DNA of 9,479 nucleotides from Nitrosopumilales archaeon. Lineage in GTDB: Archaea; Thermoproteota; Nitrososphaeria; Nitrososphaerales; Nitrosopumilaceae. The notes under the pieces were generated by a model. It was not told where the DNA came from and did not search any database. It was given only the letters and a program-made list of their open reading frames with translations. Of the stretch, positions 1 through 6,542 are shown one piece after another (position 1 is the first letter of the stretch; every line of letters begins with the position of its first letter). The position numbers were made by a program, and so were the translations under genes. The stretch spans positions 1-9,479 of the forward strand of contig JACOWO010000132.1 in NCBI GenBank assembly GCA_016176745.1, in the 5' to 3' direction.

Positions 1-789
1 ACCAAAGAAAACATCAGGGGACGACATTACTTGGTTTGTTGCAATAGCAGCACAGTTGTATATTTCAGCAGTTCTTACTAGTAAATGAACAAACTTGTTT
101 AGTCTTTGTTGTCGTTCAGATAATGTTCCTCTTCCAAGATATTCTGCTCTAAAGAGACCTGCCGCAGAGTCTGCAACAATTAGCTTAATGTTATTTTCCT
201 TGATTATAGGTCCTGCTTCTTCAAGAATTAAAATTTGATGTGCGCTGTTATATGCACGTGCCACAATAATTCTATCAAGAACCTTTTCTGGATCCATTCC
301 ATTTGCCTTTGCAATAGAAACAATCCTTTCTGGTCTGAAAGTATTTTCTGTATCAATATAAAGTACCCCTCCTTCCTGCCCACCTTGTTCTTTGGGTTTT
401 TGAACATTTACACACATTGTATGACAAAATTGTGTTTTACCAGATCCAAATTCTCCATATACTTCTGTTAATGCCTGTGTCTCAACTCCACCATCAAACA
501 AGAGATCAAGACAGTTAGTTCCTGTTGAAATCTTACCTATGTCTTGTCTTCTTTTGTAGATCTCAGTTGCACTGACAAAGTCTTTTGCAATTAGTCCCTC
601 TTCAACAAGTTGCTGACGTGCCTTGTTTACAATTTTTTCTGCTGTTTCTTTATCCATTCCAGTAATTTCAGCAACCTCAACTGGACCTCGAACTAGCAGA
701 TCCATTATGTTATGAATGCCTGCATCGGTTAGTTTTTTTGTAGTTACCGGACCTACTCCTTCTAAACTATCTAATCTCAATTCATCCAT
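1..789 (-). CDS. radA: DNA repair and recombination protein RadA (partial, C-terminus beyond the left edge)
   Basis: Archaeal RecA/Rad51-family recombinase: it forms ATP-dependent filaments on single-stranded DNA and carries out strand exchange in homologous repair. The first 263 residues are visible; the family is usually about 320-350, so roughly a fifth is missing. Residues 1-60 form the N-terminal helix-hairpin-helix domain (LEGVGPVTTKKL near 9-20). Walker A is GEFGSGKT at 112-119, the catalytic glutamate is E148 in YIDTE, and Walker B is LIVAD ending at D207. The visible part ends at NQVMSSPDVFFG, around the DNA-binding L2 loop. The ATG at 789 gives the standard N-terminus MDELRLDSLEGVG. 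It lies 48 bp downstream of rps30e on the same strand, with its own TATA-like element and a dyad just before the start. Identity is clear from motifs; no database check was made. Confidence 0.97.
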   Translation of the reverse strand, partial: MDELRLDSLEGVGPVTTKKLTDAGIHNIMDLLVRGPVEVAEITGMDKETAEKIVNKARQQLVEEGLIAKDFVSATEIYKRRQDIGKISTGTNCLDLLFDGGVETQALTEVYGEFGSGKTQFCHTMCVNVQKPKEQGGQEGGVLYIDTENTFRPERIVSIAKANGMDPEKVLDRIIVARAYNSAHQILILEEAGPIIKENNIKLIVADSAAGLFRAEYLGRGTLSERQQRLNKFVHLLVRTAEIYNCAAIATNQVMSSPDVFFG

Positions 790-806
790 TACCGTAAGGT
801 ACGGTA
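790..806 (-). repeat. Inverted repeat abutting the radA start codon
   Basis: Perfect 7-bp inverted repeat TACCGTA (790-796) and TACGGTA (800-806) around a 3-nt centre, ending one base before the radA ATG. It fills most of the space between the TATA-like element and the start. If the transcript is leaderless, it is a double-stranded operator-type site over the start region; if transcription begins further upstream, it would form a small hairpin at the start codon. Either role is inference. Confidence 0.5.
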
Positions 807-810
807 CTCC

Positions 811-819
811 ATTATTAAT
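811..819 (-). promoter_or_regulatory. Putative TATA-like element of radA
   Basis: AT-rich stretch (minus strand ATTAATAAT) centred at 815, 26 bp upstream of the first base of the radA ATG, where a TATA box would sit for a leaderless archaeal mRNA. It lies inside a 13-bp near-palindrome at 809-821 (CCATTA, one base, TAATGG). Called on position and composition only. Confidence 0.4.
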
Positions 820-837
820 GGTTTGGTAATCATGTTA

Positions 838-1017
838 TTACCTTCTTGGTCTTCGACCTGGTTTGTTTTGCCCTGGAGTACGTTGTAAGACAAATCTTTT
901 TCTGTAGTTACTTTTGATGCGCTGCATAGAGTGTACGTTAGTTCTTTTTCGTCCTTCTATCTTTGGTGTTTGTCCTCTTACTTTACCTGCTTTAGTAAGC
1001 GAACCGTGAGTTGCCAT
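838..1017 (-). CDS. rps30e: Small ribosomal subunit protein S30e
   Basis: A 59-residue, highly basic protein that is part of the small ribosomal subunit near the decoding region. It starts MATHGSLTKAGKVRGQTPKI, the hallmark S30e N-terminus (an SLxxAGKVRxQTPK pattern), and continues with an Arg/Lys/Gln-rich body ending in GRRPRR. In eukaryotes S30 is made as a ubiquitin-like fusion; here it stands alone, as is usual in archaea. The ATG at 1017 follows the preceding radical SAM stop by 43 bp, and an AT-rich element sits 26-27 bp upstream, so it may have its own promoter as well as read-through. The downstream gene is radA, 48 bp away. Its small size makes it easy to miss, but the motif match and full-length frame are convincing. 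Confidence 0.96.
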   Translation of the reverse strand: MATHGSLTKAGKVRGQTPKIEGRKRTNVHSMQRIKSNYRKRFVLQRTPGQNKPGRRPRR

Positions 1018-1039
1018 AAACTACAGTCTTATTAGATTG

Positions 1040-1047
1040 AATTTAAT
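1040..1047 (-). promoter_or_regulatory. Putative TATA-like element of rps30e
   Basis: Minus-strand ATTAAATT centred 26-27 bp upstream of the rps30e ATG, in the 43-bp gap after the radical SAM gene. The spacing fits a leaderless transcript. The call rests on spacing and composition in an AT-rich genome. Confidence 0.4.
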
Positions 1048-1060
1048 GCTTTGGATAAAA

Positions 1061-2788
1061 TTACCAATATTTTGCCTTAATAGTTTCAATAACTTGCTCG
1101 TGTTCTCTTCCTTTTCTTCTTGCAAATTTTTCCATAGCAGATAATGGAACTCCGCCTAGGGTTCTTGCCATCATGTTAAAGAAGTTCTTTTTGACAGAAT
1201 TATTTTGTCCTGTTTTGTTCATGAATTTTTGTATTCCATATTTGAAGTTGTGTTGCCATGTCTTGTACATTACGCCTAATTGAGCTGGATCCATTTCATT
1301 TCCTATATCAAAAAATTCTGATTTTTCAAGAAGGCCTATTGGCACAAAAGTAAGAGGTGTAGCAGTAAACATTGAGTCTGGTTGTTCCCGTTCTAGTTCG
1401 CTGAGAATTCTGATTGTTTCCCATGCATCTTCAGGTGTTTCATCATTGTCTAATCCCATTATGAGTGTAAAGGCAGGAACCCAATAGTGTTCATTTAAGG
1501 TCTTTACACCTTCTTTTACAACCCAATGCCATTCTTCTGGGCTATATGGTGCCAGTTTTCTATCTGCATATTTTGCAATCAGTCTGAGACTGCCTGTTTC
1601 AAATCCACATTGAATGCCTATCAAATTAGTAGGACTGGCTTTGATTATTTTTGATATATTTGGGATTAATTTCTCGTCTGCTATTGCCCCTGCCAAAGTT
1701 CCATGTGTTGGGTTGGTATGTTCTACGCCTGTTGACATTATTGCAGTAAATAATTCTTCCAAGGCTTCTCTGTTTGGTTCCATTTGTTTTGATGTTCGCG
1801 GATCCATTCCATAAACAAAGATGTCGTCGCTATGCACCCAAGCTGATTTGGCACCACCTTTTTTCAGGTTTAGTTCGACTTCTTTTTTGACTTTTTCTGG
1901 AGGATAGTATCGTAGTGCCCTTAAGGTCACATCACAAAACTTACAACCACGACCACATCCACGCATTACTTCAATCATACCATGCATGCTAGGTTCAATT
2001 ATTTCTGGAATTTCGTCAATGTCAGGTCGGTCCCAGTAATTAACAAATCTTCCATGTATGAGCTTATCATCACGTTTGAATTCTTTGATGTCAACTTTAA
2101 AATCAGATTTTTTCCTGAACGGATCCATGTTTTCAAAATCGCCGTCTATGAGATGATTGAAAAACTTTCCAGCATGGCCATCTATTTCTGGTGCAATGCC
2201 GCCAAGCTCACCTTCTAAGACTGCATACAAACCATATTCTTCAATTTTTGCCGGGTCATAGTTGTATTGCCAAGTTCCAGATGCACCTGCAATAACTTTG
2301 GCATGGCTGCCATTTTTTTTCTTTGCAGCATTAATTTTCATGTGTAGATCTCTGCAGTAATATTCATCATAGGAAGTTTGTTTTCTACCATACGTGAATG
2401 TCATTGTAACAGGTCCCATGCCAAGTGGATCCATTTCATAGGTGCCCACCACCTCTGTCTCAGGACCAATAAATTTCTCGAGATGATCAGGATGTGCTAC
2501 AACTACATCTTCGCGCTTAAATCCATCACGTATCAAACCTGCCTCTACTTTACGTAGACCATATGGTGCATAATCAGCAATACCATTAGTATGAGATATT
2601 GGATTGCAAATAAAATCAAATAAAACTTTTGGAGTAACTTGATTTTTTAGTATTTTATACCAAAAGTTGTTTTTATCACGATTAGGATCTAATGCGGGGG
2701 CACAACCAAAAAATGTTGCAAGCGATATTCCTCGATATGGTGACATGAGTGTTCTGTCTGCGGTTAATACGATCTTAGGATGTGCCAT
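1061..2788 (-). CDS. Radical SAM protein with a cobalamin-binding-like N-terminal region, function unknown
   Basis: A 575-residue protein with the radical SAM signature CGRGCKFC (C278, C282, C285), which binds the [4Fe-4S] cluster used to cleave S-adenosylmethionine. The core continues with features such as CGFETGS and FTLIMGLDNDETPEDAW. The first ~270 residues include YGLRKVEAGLIRDGF (76-90) and VVVAHPDHLEKFIG (95-108), which resemble the B12-binding-like Rossmann region of archaeal COG1032 proteins. I do not see a DxHxxG motif, so cobalamin binding is uncertain. Residues ~490-575 form a Lys/Arg-rich C-terminal region with no recognised function. It sits 62 bp after pyrK and 43 bp before rps30e with no functional link to either. 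Radical SAM membership is certain, but the substrate is unknown; tRNA, lipid and cofactor modification are all possible. The ATG at 2788 opens with MAHPKIVLTADRTL, the expected start of the first strand. Confidence 0.92.
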   Translation of the reverse strand: MAHPKIVLTADRTLMSPYRGISLATFFGCAPALDPNRDKNNFWYKILKNQVTPKVLFDFICNPISHTNGIADYAPYGLRKVEAGLIRDGFKREDVVVAHPDHLEKFIGPETEVVGTYEMDPLGMGPVTMTFTYGRKQTSYDEYYCRDLHMKINAAKKKNGSHAKVIAGASGTWQYNYDPAKIEEYGLYAVLEGELGGIAPEIDGHAGKFFNHLIDGDFENMDPFRKKSDFKVDIKEFKRDDKLIHGRFVNYWDRPDIDEIPEIIEPSMHGMIEVMRGCGRGCKFCDVTLRALRYYPPEKVKKEVELNLKKGGAKSAWVHSDDIFVYGMDPRTSKQMEPNREALEELFTAIMSTGVEHTNPTHGTLAGAIADEKLIPNISKIIKASPTNLIGIQCGFETGSLRLIAKYADRKLAPYSPEEWHWVVKEGVKTLNEHYWVPAFTLIMGLDNDETPEDAWETIRILSELEREQPDSMFTATPLTFVPIGLLEKSEFFDIGNEMDPAQLGVMYKTWQHNFKYGIQKFMNKTGQNNSVKKNFFNMMARTLGGVPLSAMEKFARRKGREHEQVIETIKAKYW

Positions 2789-2794
2789 AATTCT

Positions 2795-2810
2795 TGTCCC
2801 TTTACGGACA
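2795..2810 (-). repeat. Inverted repeat between the putative TATA element and the radical SAM start
   Basis: TGTCC (2795-2799) and GGACA (2806-2810) form a 5-bp inverted repeat with a 6-nt centre, 7 bp upstream of the ATG. It could be an operator or, with an upstream transcription start, a short leader hairpin. A five-base stem can occur by chance. Confidence 0.35.
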
Positions 2811-2811
2811 G

Positions 2812-2831
2812 TTTTTTTAATTTATTTTAAA
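2812..2831 (-). promoter_or_regulatory. Putative promoter of the radical SAM gene
   Basis: Twenty bases of almost pure A/T. On the minus strand this reads TTTAAAATAAATT then TTAAAAAAA. The part at 2812-2820 is centred 28 bp upstream of the ATG, right for a leaderless start; TTTAAAA at 2825-2831 would instead give a leader of about 10 nt. Which one TBP uses cannot be decided from sequence. Confidence 0.45.
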
Positions 2832-2850
2832 CCTTGCTGGTCAGCACGTT

Positions 2851-3663
2851 TCAATAATTTTCTAGTATTCCCGCTTTATTCCTATGTGAATGACCAAATT
2901 CGTCGTTAGATAATAGGTGTTTACCATCAAATATCGTCCCATCATGACAAACAAGATCTTCGCCCACACAACAGCTACCACATATTCCTATTCCACATTT
3001 CATCATGCGTTCAAGGCTTGCTTGAACAAAGATTCCTTTTGGTATTGCTAACTGTACCACTTTGTACATCATCAGTTCTGGGCCACATGTATAAACTGCG
3101 TTAAAGGTAGTAGTTTGCAACAATTCGTCCATTATTTCTGTTACGAGTCCCTTTTTTCCATAAGTGCCATCTTCTGTTACAACTATTACTTTGTGATTAT
3201 TTTTTTCAAGTAATTCATTTGCCAATTTCTCAAAAAATACTTCATTTTTTGTTTTTGCACCTATTAGTACAGTTACGTCATCTGTTGTTTTTATGAATTT
3301 GAGTAATCTAAGTAGCGGGACAAGACCAGTACCACCTCCAACAAGAAGTAATTTTCCTTCTTTTATGTCAAAATGATTTCCATAAGGACCACGAATGCCA
3401 ATTAATTTACCTACACTCAAATTATAAAGTGCCGTAGATGCCATGCCGTGTTGTCGTACCGTAAATGCAGCTTTTCCTTTTTCTTGTGAAATCATCACAC
3501 TCATTGGCAATTCATTAACACCTGGGATCCAAACCATGGCAAATTGTCCTGGTAGAACTGTAGAAAGTAAATCATCTGAGAAGACTAGAGTTCTAACTGT
3601 AGGAGTTTCATCAATTACTTTTTCTATTTGACGGATTGATGGATGGTTAAAATCTCTTTGCAC
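2851..3663 (-). CDS. pyrK: Dihydroorotate dehydrogenase electron transfer subunit PyrK
   Basis: Iron-sulfur flavoprotein of the class 1B dihydroorotate dehydrogenase. It passes electrons from PyrD through FAD and a [2Fe-2S] cluster to NAD+ in de novo pyrimidine synthesis. The 270 residues contain a ferredoxin-reductase-like FAD domain (1-100, with ELPMS at 51-55 in the place of the usual RxxS flavin motif), a nucleotide-binding domain starting at VGGGTGLVPLL (108-118), and C-terminal cluster cysteines C223, C228, C231 and C239 (C232 is an extra cysteine). The start is GTG at 3663; the frame is closed by TGA just upstream, so no earlier start exists. The first 17 nt overlap the end of pyrD, implying translational coupling. 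I believe ELPMS is normal in archaeal PyrK, but did not verify this. Confidence 0.95.
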   Translation of the reverse strand: MQRDFNHPSIRQIEKVIDETPTVRTLVFSDDLLSTVLPGQFAMVWIPGVNELPMSVMISQEKGKAAFTVRQHGMASTALYNLSVGKLIGIRGPYGNHFDIKEGKLLLVGGGTGLVPLLRLLKFIKTTDDVTVLIGAKTKNEVFFEKLANELLEKNNHKVIVVTEDGTYGKKGLVTEIMDELLQTTTFNAVYTCGPELMMYKVVQLAIPKGIFVQASLERMMKCGIGICGSCCVGEDLVCHDGTIFDGKHLLSNDEFGHSHRNKAGILENY

Positions 3664-4558
3664 GTCCTGTCATTTCCTCTATTTTTGAAAAACCTTTTTT
3701 CTCCATATACTTCATTATTCCATTGTTTATGTCACCAAAGACACTAAGCCAATTGTCTCCTACAACACTTCCAAGCTGTACAGCAGATGCGCCTGCAAGA
3801 ATAAATTCAACAGCATCTTCCCAGCTTGATATCCCACCACATCCAATTATTGGAATATCATACTTTGATGATATCTCATAAACACATCGTACAGCTATTG
3901 GTTTGATTGGAGTTCCTGAAAGACCGCCTATTTTGTTACTAAGTATTGGTCTTTCGGTTTCAACATCAATTGCCATAGCACGTAGTGTATTGATTGCAGT
4001 TATTGCATCAGCACCAGATTCATGTGCTGCAAGAACTGTGTCCAGATAATTGGTAGTTCCAAGCCCAACCTTTGCGATTATTGGAATCTTTGTTAATGAT
4101 TTGATTTTTTTTATGATTTTTTTGACAAGTTCTGGATCATCACCCACCTCAAGGCCTACCTTTTCTACATGTGGACATGAAAGGTTCAATTCAAAAGCGA
4201 GAATTTTGCAACTTTCAAATTGTTTTATCATAAAGGTAAAATCATCTTCAGTAGAGCCAACCAAGCTAACAATGATTGGGATTTCTTTATTTTGTGAAAT
4301 CATTTTTGCAAAGTATGGTGCTCCTGGATTTGAAAGTCCTATCGCATTAATCCACCCTCCACCCTTTACACTAAATATTGTTGGGTTTGGATAACCCTCC
4401 CATGGTTCTTTGCTAAGGGATTTAGTTACTACTGCGCCTGCACCAGATTTGTAAATTCGATTAAAAACATCAAGCGATATTCCCAATATTCCAGATGCAA
4501 GCATTGTGGGTCTTTCAATCTGTATTGGTCCTATAGAAGTTGAAAGGCTTGGTTTCAC
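3647..4558 (-). CDS. pyrD: Dihydroorotate dehydrogenase catalytic subunit (class 1B)
   Basis: FMN-dependent TIM-barrel enzyme that oxidises dihydroorotate to orotate, the fourth step of UMP synthesis. The 303-residue length is typical. Visible motifs are the early TMLASGILG (18-26), NAIGLSNPG (71-79), the active-site segment ELNLSCPHV with catalytic C128 (Cys rather than Ser marks class 1), AKVGLG (162-167), the phosphate-binding IIGCGGISSWEDA (237-249), and GASAVQLGS (256-264). The partner pyrK follows immediately and overlaps, which fits the 1B (NAD-linked heterotetramer) type rather than fumarate-linked 1A. The start is GTG at 4558: the frame is closed by TAA 27 bp upstream with no other start codon between, and a TTATAA box lies 27-28 bp before it. 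An ATG at 4568 is out of frame. Confidence 0.96.
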   Translation of the reverse strand: MKPSLSTSIGPIQIERPTMLASGILGISLDVFNRIYKSGAGAVVTKSLSKEPWEGYPNPTIFSVKGGGWINAIGLSNPGAPYFAKMISQNKEIPIIVSLVGSTEDDFTFMIKQFESCKILAFELNLSCPHVEKVGLEVGDDPELVKKIIKKIKSLTKIPIIAKVGLGTTNYLDTVLAAHESGADAITAINTLRAMAIDVETERPILSNKIGGLSGTPIKPIAVRCVYEISSKYDIPIIGCGGISSWEDAVEFILAGASAVQLGSVVGDNWLSVFGDINNGIMKYMEKKGFSKIEEMTGRAKRF

Positions 4559-4582
4559 TTTGAAACATAAACCAACTTTGTC

Positions 4583-4589
4583 TTATAAC
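4583..4589 (-). promoter_or_regulatory. Putative TATA box of pyrD
   Basis: TTATAA (4583-4588, preceded by G on the minus strand) is centred 27-28 bp upstream of the pyrD GTG, the right distance for a leaderless transcript. It is the best match to an archaeal TATA box in the window and lies in the 87-bp divergent region shared with nop5. Confidence 0.55.
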
Positions 4590-4615
4590 AGTTGATTTGT
4601 ATATTAGATGGTACC

Positions 4616-4624
4616 TTTTTTAAT
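4616..4624 (+). promoter_or_regulatory. Putative TATA-like element of nop5
   Basis: TTTTTTAAT centred 26 bp before the nop5 ATG at 4646. An alternative, TTGTATATTAG around 4597-4607, would give a leader of about 20 nt. The first fits the leaderless spacing seen elsewhere in the window. Both are guesses from composition and distance. Confidence 0.35.
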
Positions 4625-4645
4625 GAGAACCAGAGTCAAGAATTC

Positions 4646-5875
4646 ATGCATTCTGTTATTCTTACGGAACTAGGTGTAGCAGTATTTGAAAATGGCGTGT
4701 GCAAAAAATCATTTCCCTTTTCAAATCCTGTAAGAGATTATCTTTCCATAAAAAATCGTAGTTTAGAAATTATGGAACTAATTGAGTTTTTATCAAATTT
4801 ACAATCAGGCATGGTTGTAAGTGATGAATCATTGTTGTTTATTCTAAAAAAGAAATCAATTGATGCGCAGTTAATGGATGAGAATGAGATTAACAACATA
4901 CACATATCAAAAACAAAAATTCTGGTTGAAGCTGGTTTTGCAAAAGATGTAAATGATGCTATGACAAAACTACGTAATTTTGCAGTTCAGCTTTCATCAT
5001 CAAAGGTAACCGAAGTTTCAGAAAGTCCAGATCTTCACATAATCCAATCCATCAATACACTTGATGAGACTGACAAAATAATCAATGGAATAAGCTCACG
5101 AATTAGAGAATGGTACGGTCTTCATTTTCCAGAACTTGACAATATAATAGATAGTATTATTGGCTATTCACAAATAGTTTTAGTTGGAAAAAGACAGAAT
5201 TTATCAAAAAAGGTGTTTGAAGATGCAGGTTTTCCTGATTCAAAAGTAGAGATGCTATCTGTTATTTCAGAAAAGAGCAGAGGAGGAGACATATCAGAAG
5301 AGAATCTTTTGCTTGTAAAGTCATTGGCAAAACAGATTCTTGAACTACATGAACTACGAAAAAAAATAGAAAATCACGTTGAAACACAAATGAACAAAAT
5401 TGCACCAAATATTTCAGCCATTCTTGGGCCTTCGGTGGGTGCTAGAATTCTTGCAAGAGCTGGAAGCCTAAAGAGACTCGCCTCAATGCCTGCAAGTACA
5501 ATTCAGGTGCTGGGAGCAGAAAAAGCGCTTTTTAGATCACTAAAAACTGGAGCGCAACCTCCAAAACATGGATTATTGTTCCAGCATGCTTTGGTTCATG
5601 CATCACCACGATGGCAGCGTGGAAAGATTGCAAGGGCAATAGCGGCAAAAGCAGCTATAGCAGCAAGGGTTGATGTTTATGGCGCAGGACGAAATGATAC
5701 ATTATTAGAAAAACTAAACATTAGAGTTGATGAAATTGGCAAAAAATACAAAAATCCTGTAGAAAGAAAACCGATGCCACGTAGAGAAGAAAGACCATTT
5801 AGAAAATGGAATGATGATAAAAAATCAAAATTCAAATCAAGGGACAAGAAACGAAAACGTTTTGGACGTAGATAA
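4646..5875 (+). CDS. nop5: C/D-box sRNP core protein Nop5 (Nop56/58 homologue)
   Basis: Scaffold of archaeal C/D-box small ribonucleoproteins. It joins L7Ae bound at the guide RNA k-turn to fibrillarin, which 2'-O-methylates rRNA and tRNA. The 409 residues show an N-terminal fibrillarin-binding domain (1-~120), a helical coiled-coil region (~150-250, starting near IREWYGLHFPEL), and the Nop domain (~251-348) with GPSVGARILARAGSL, GAEKALFR (290-297), PPKHG (305-309) and WQRGKIARA. A Lys/Arg-rich tail (366-409) ends in KRKRFGRR. I chose ATG 4646, giving MHSVILTELGVAVFENG; a TTG at 4592 would add 18 residues unlike the family. The fibrillarin gene follows with a short overlap. The N-terminal domain is divergent, as is common. 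Confidence 0.95.
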   Translation: MHSVILTELGVAVFENGVCKKSFPFSNPVRDYLSIKNRSLEIMELIEFLSNLQSGMVVSDESLLFILKKKSIDAQLMDENEINNIHISKTKILVEAGFAKDVNDAMTKLRNFAVQLSSSKVTEVSESPDLHIIQSINTLDETDKIINGISSRIREWYGLHFPELDNIIDSIIGYSQIVLVGKRQNLSKKVFEDAGFPDSKVEMLSVISEKSRGGDISEENLLLVKSLAKQILELHELRKKIENHVETQMNKIAPNISAILGPSVGARILARAGSLKRLASMPASTIQVLGAEKALFRSLKTGAQPPKHGLLFQHALVHASPRWQRGKIARAIAAKAAIAARVDVYGAGRNDTLLEKLNIRVDEIGKKYKNPVERKPMPRREERPFRKWNDDKKSKFKSRDKKRKRFGRR

Positions 5876-6542
5876 AAAGAATTTTTATTGGATCAAAGTA
5901 GACGGCGAAGAAAAACTTGCAACTGAAAACTTGGTTATTGGAAACCAAGTTTACAAAGAAAAGCTGGTAAAAAAGAAAGACATAGAGTACAGGTTATGGG
6001 ATCCTTTTAGAAGTAAATTAGCAGCATCTATTATGAATGGGCTAGAGATATTTCCAATTACTGATAAATCAAATATTCTCTATCTTGGAGTATCAACAGG
6101 AACTACAATTAGTCATATATCCGATATTGTTGGACCAAGAGGTATAATTTTTGGAGTTGAACACTCTAGTAGAGTTGCAAGAGATTTTCTTGACAGAGTA
6201 GCATCACATAGACCAAATATAGTTCCAATAATACAGGATGCAAGACAACCTAAACAGTATTTTTCAGTTTATGGCAAAGTCGATATAGTTTATGTTGATA
6301 TTGCACAACCAGATCAGACAGAAATTGCTATTGCAAATTGTAAGTTGTATCTAAAGGCTGGTGGATATCTGTTCTTGGTTATTAAAACTCGAAGTATAGA
6401 TGTAACAAAAAATCCAAAAAGAATTATTGATGAGGAGATAAAGAAGATACAACAATATTTTGAAATTAACCAAGTAATTGATCTTTATCCTTATGACAAA
6501 GATCATGCAATGGTAATTGCCAAATATCTTAAAAGCGATTAA
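5862..6542 (+). CDS. flpA: Fibrillarin-like rRNA/tRNA 2'-O-methyltransferase
   Basis: SAM-dependent methyltransferase of the C/D-box sRNP; guided by the sRNA and positioned by Nop5, it methylates ribose 2'-OH in rRNA and tRNA. From TTG 5862 it has 226 residues, matching the usual ~225-232. Motifs are ATENLVIGNQVYKEK (20-34), the SAM-binding LYLGVSTGTTISHISDIVG from 73, FGVEHSSR (97-104), and YVDIAQPDQ (144-152), a fibrillarin hallmark, followed by FLVIKTRSID. ATGs at 5811 and 5814 are in frame but would add 16-17 residues made of the shifted reading of the Nop5 tail (NQNSNQGTRNEN) and increase the overlap from 14 to 62-65 nt, so I prefer TTG with moderate certainty (about 0.65). It ends in a palindrome shared with the rnhB stop. 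Confidence 0.94.
   Translation: MDVDKKNFYWIKVDGEEKLATENLVIGNQVYKEKLVKKKDIEYRLWDPFRSKLAASIMNGLEIFPITDKSNILYLGVSTGTTISHISDIVGPRGIIFGVEHSSRVARDFLDRVASHRPNIVPIIQDARQPKQYFSVYGKVDIVYVDIAQPDQTEIAIANCKLYLKAGGYLFLVIKTRSIDVTKNPKRIIDEEIKKIQQYFEINQVIDLYPYDKDHAMVIAKYLKSD
6539..6542. other. TTAA shared by two opposing stop codons
   Basis: The four bases TTAA contain the TAA stop of the fibrillarin gene on the plus strand (6540-6542) and the TAA stop of rnhB on the minus strand (6541-6539). The two coding regions overlap by four bases, leaving no intergenic room for separate terminators, so at least one transcript must run into the other gene. Confidence 0.9.

Noticed and set aside
51..55. ELPMS in PyrK as a lost flavin-binding arginine (residue numbers)
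   Set aside because: I recall a similar non-Arg form in archaeal PyrK proteins, and the rest of the protein including all cluster cysteines is intact, so it is not good evidence of lost function.
235..471. Plus-strand frame opposite radA (78 residues)
   Set aside because: It is an antisense shadow of the well-supported radA frame, Phe/Cys/Ile-rich, with no recognisable domain. Other short antisense frames inside the radical SAM, pyrD, pyrK, trm1 and rpc34 genes were rejected on the same grounds.
1018..1060. Oligo-T after the radical SAM stop as a terminator
   Set aside because: Only four T residues follow the stop on the minus strand and there is no stem, which is too weak to call.
4592..4645. 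TTG at 4592 as the nop5 start, adding 18 residues
   Set aside because: The added residues look unlike the family, and ATG 4646 gives a normal MHSVILTELGVAVF start with an A/T element 26 bp upstream.
5811..5817. ATGATGA as a possible C box of a C/D guide RNA near nop5/fibrillarin, plus GTGATGA near 4819
   Set aside because: No CTGA D box lies at a suitable distance (about 50-60 nt) downstream, and both sites lie inside coding sequence.
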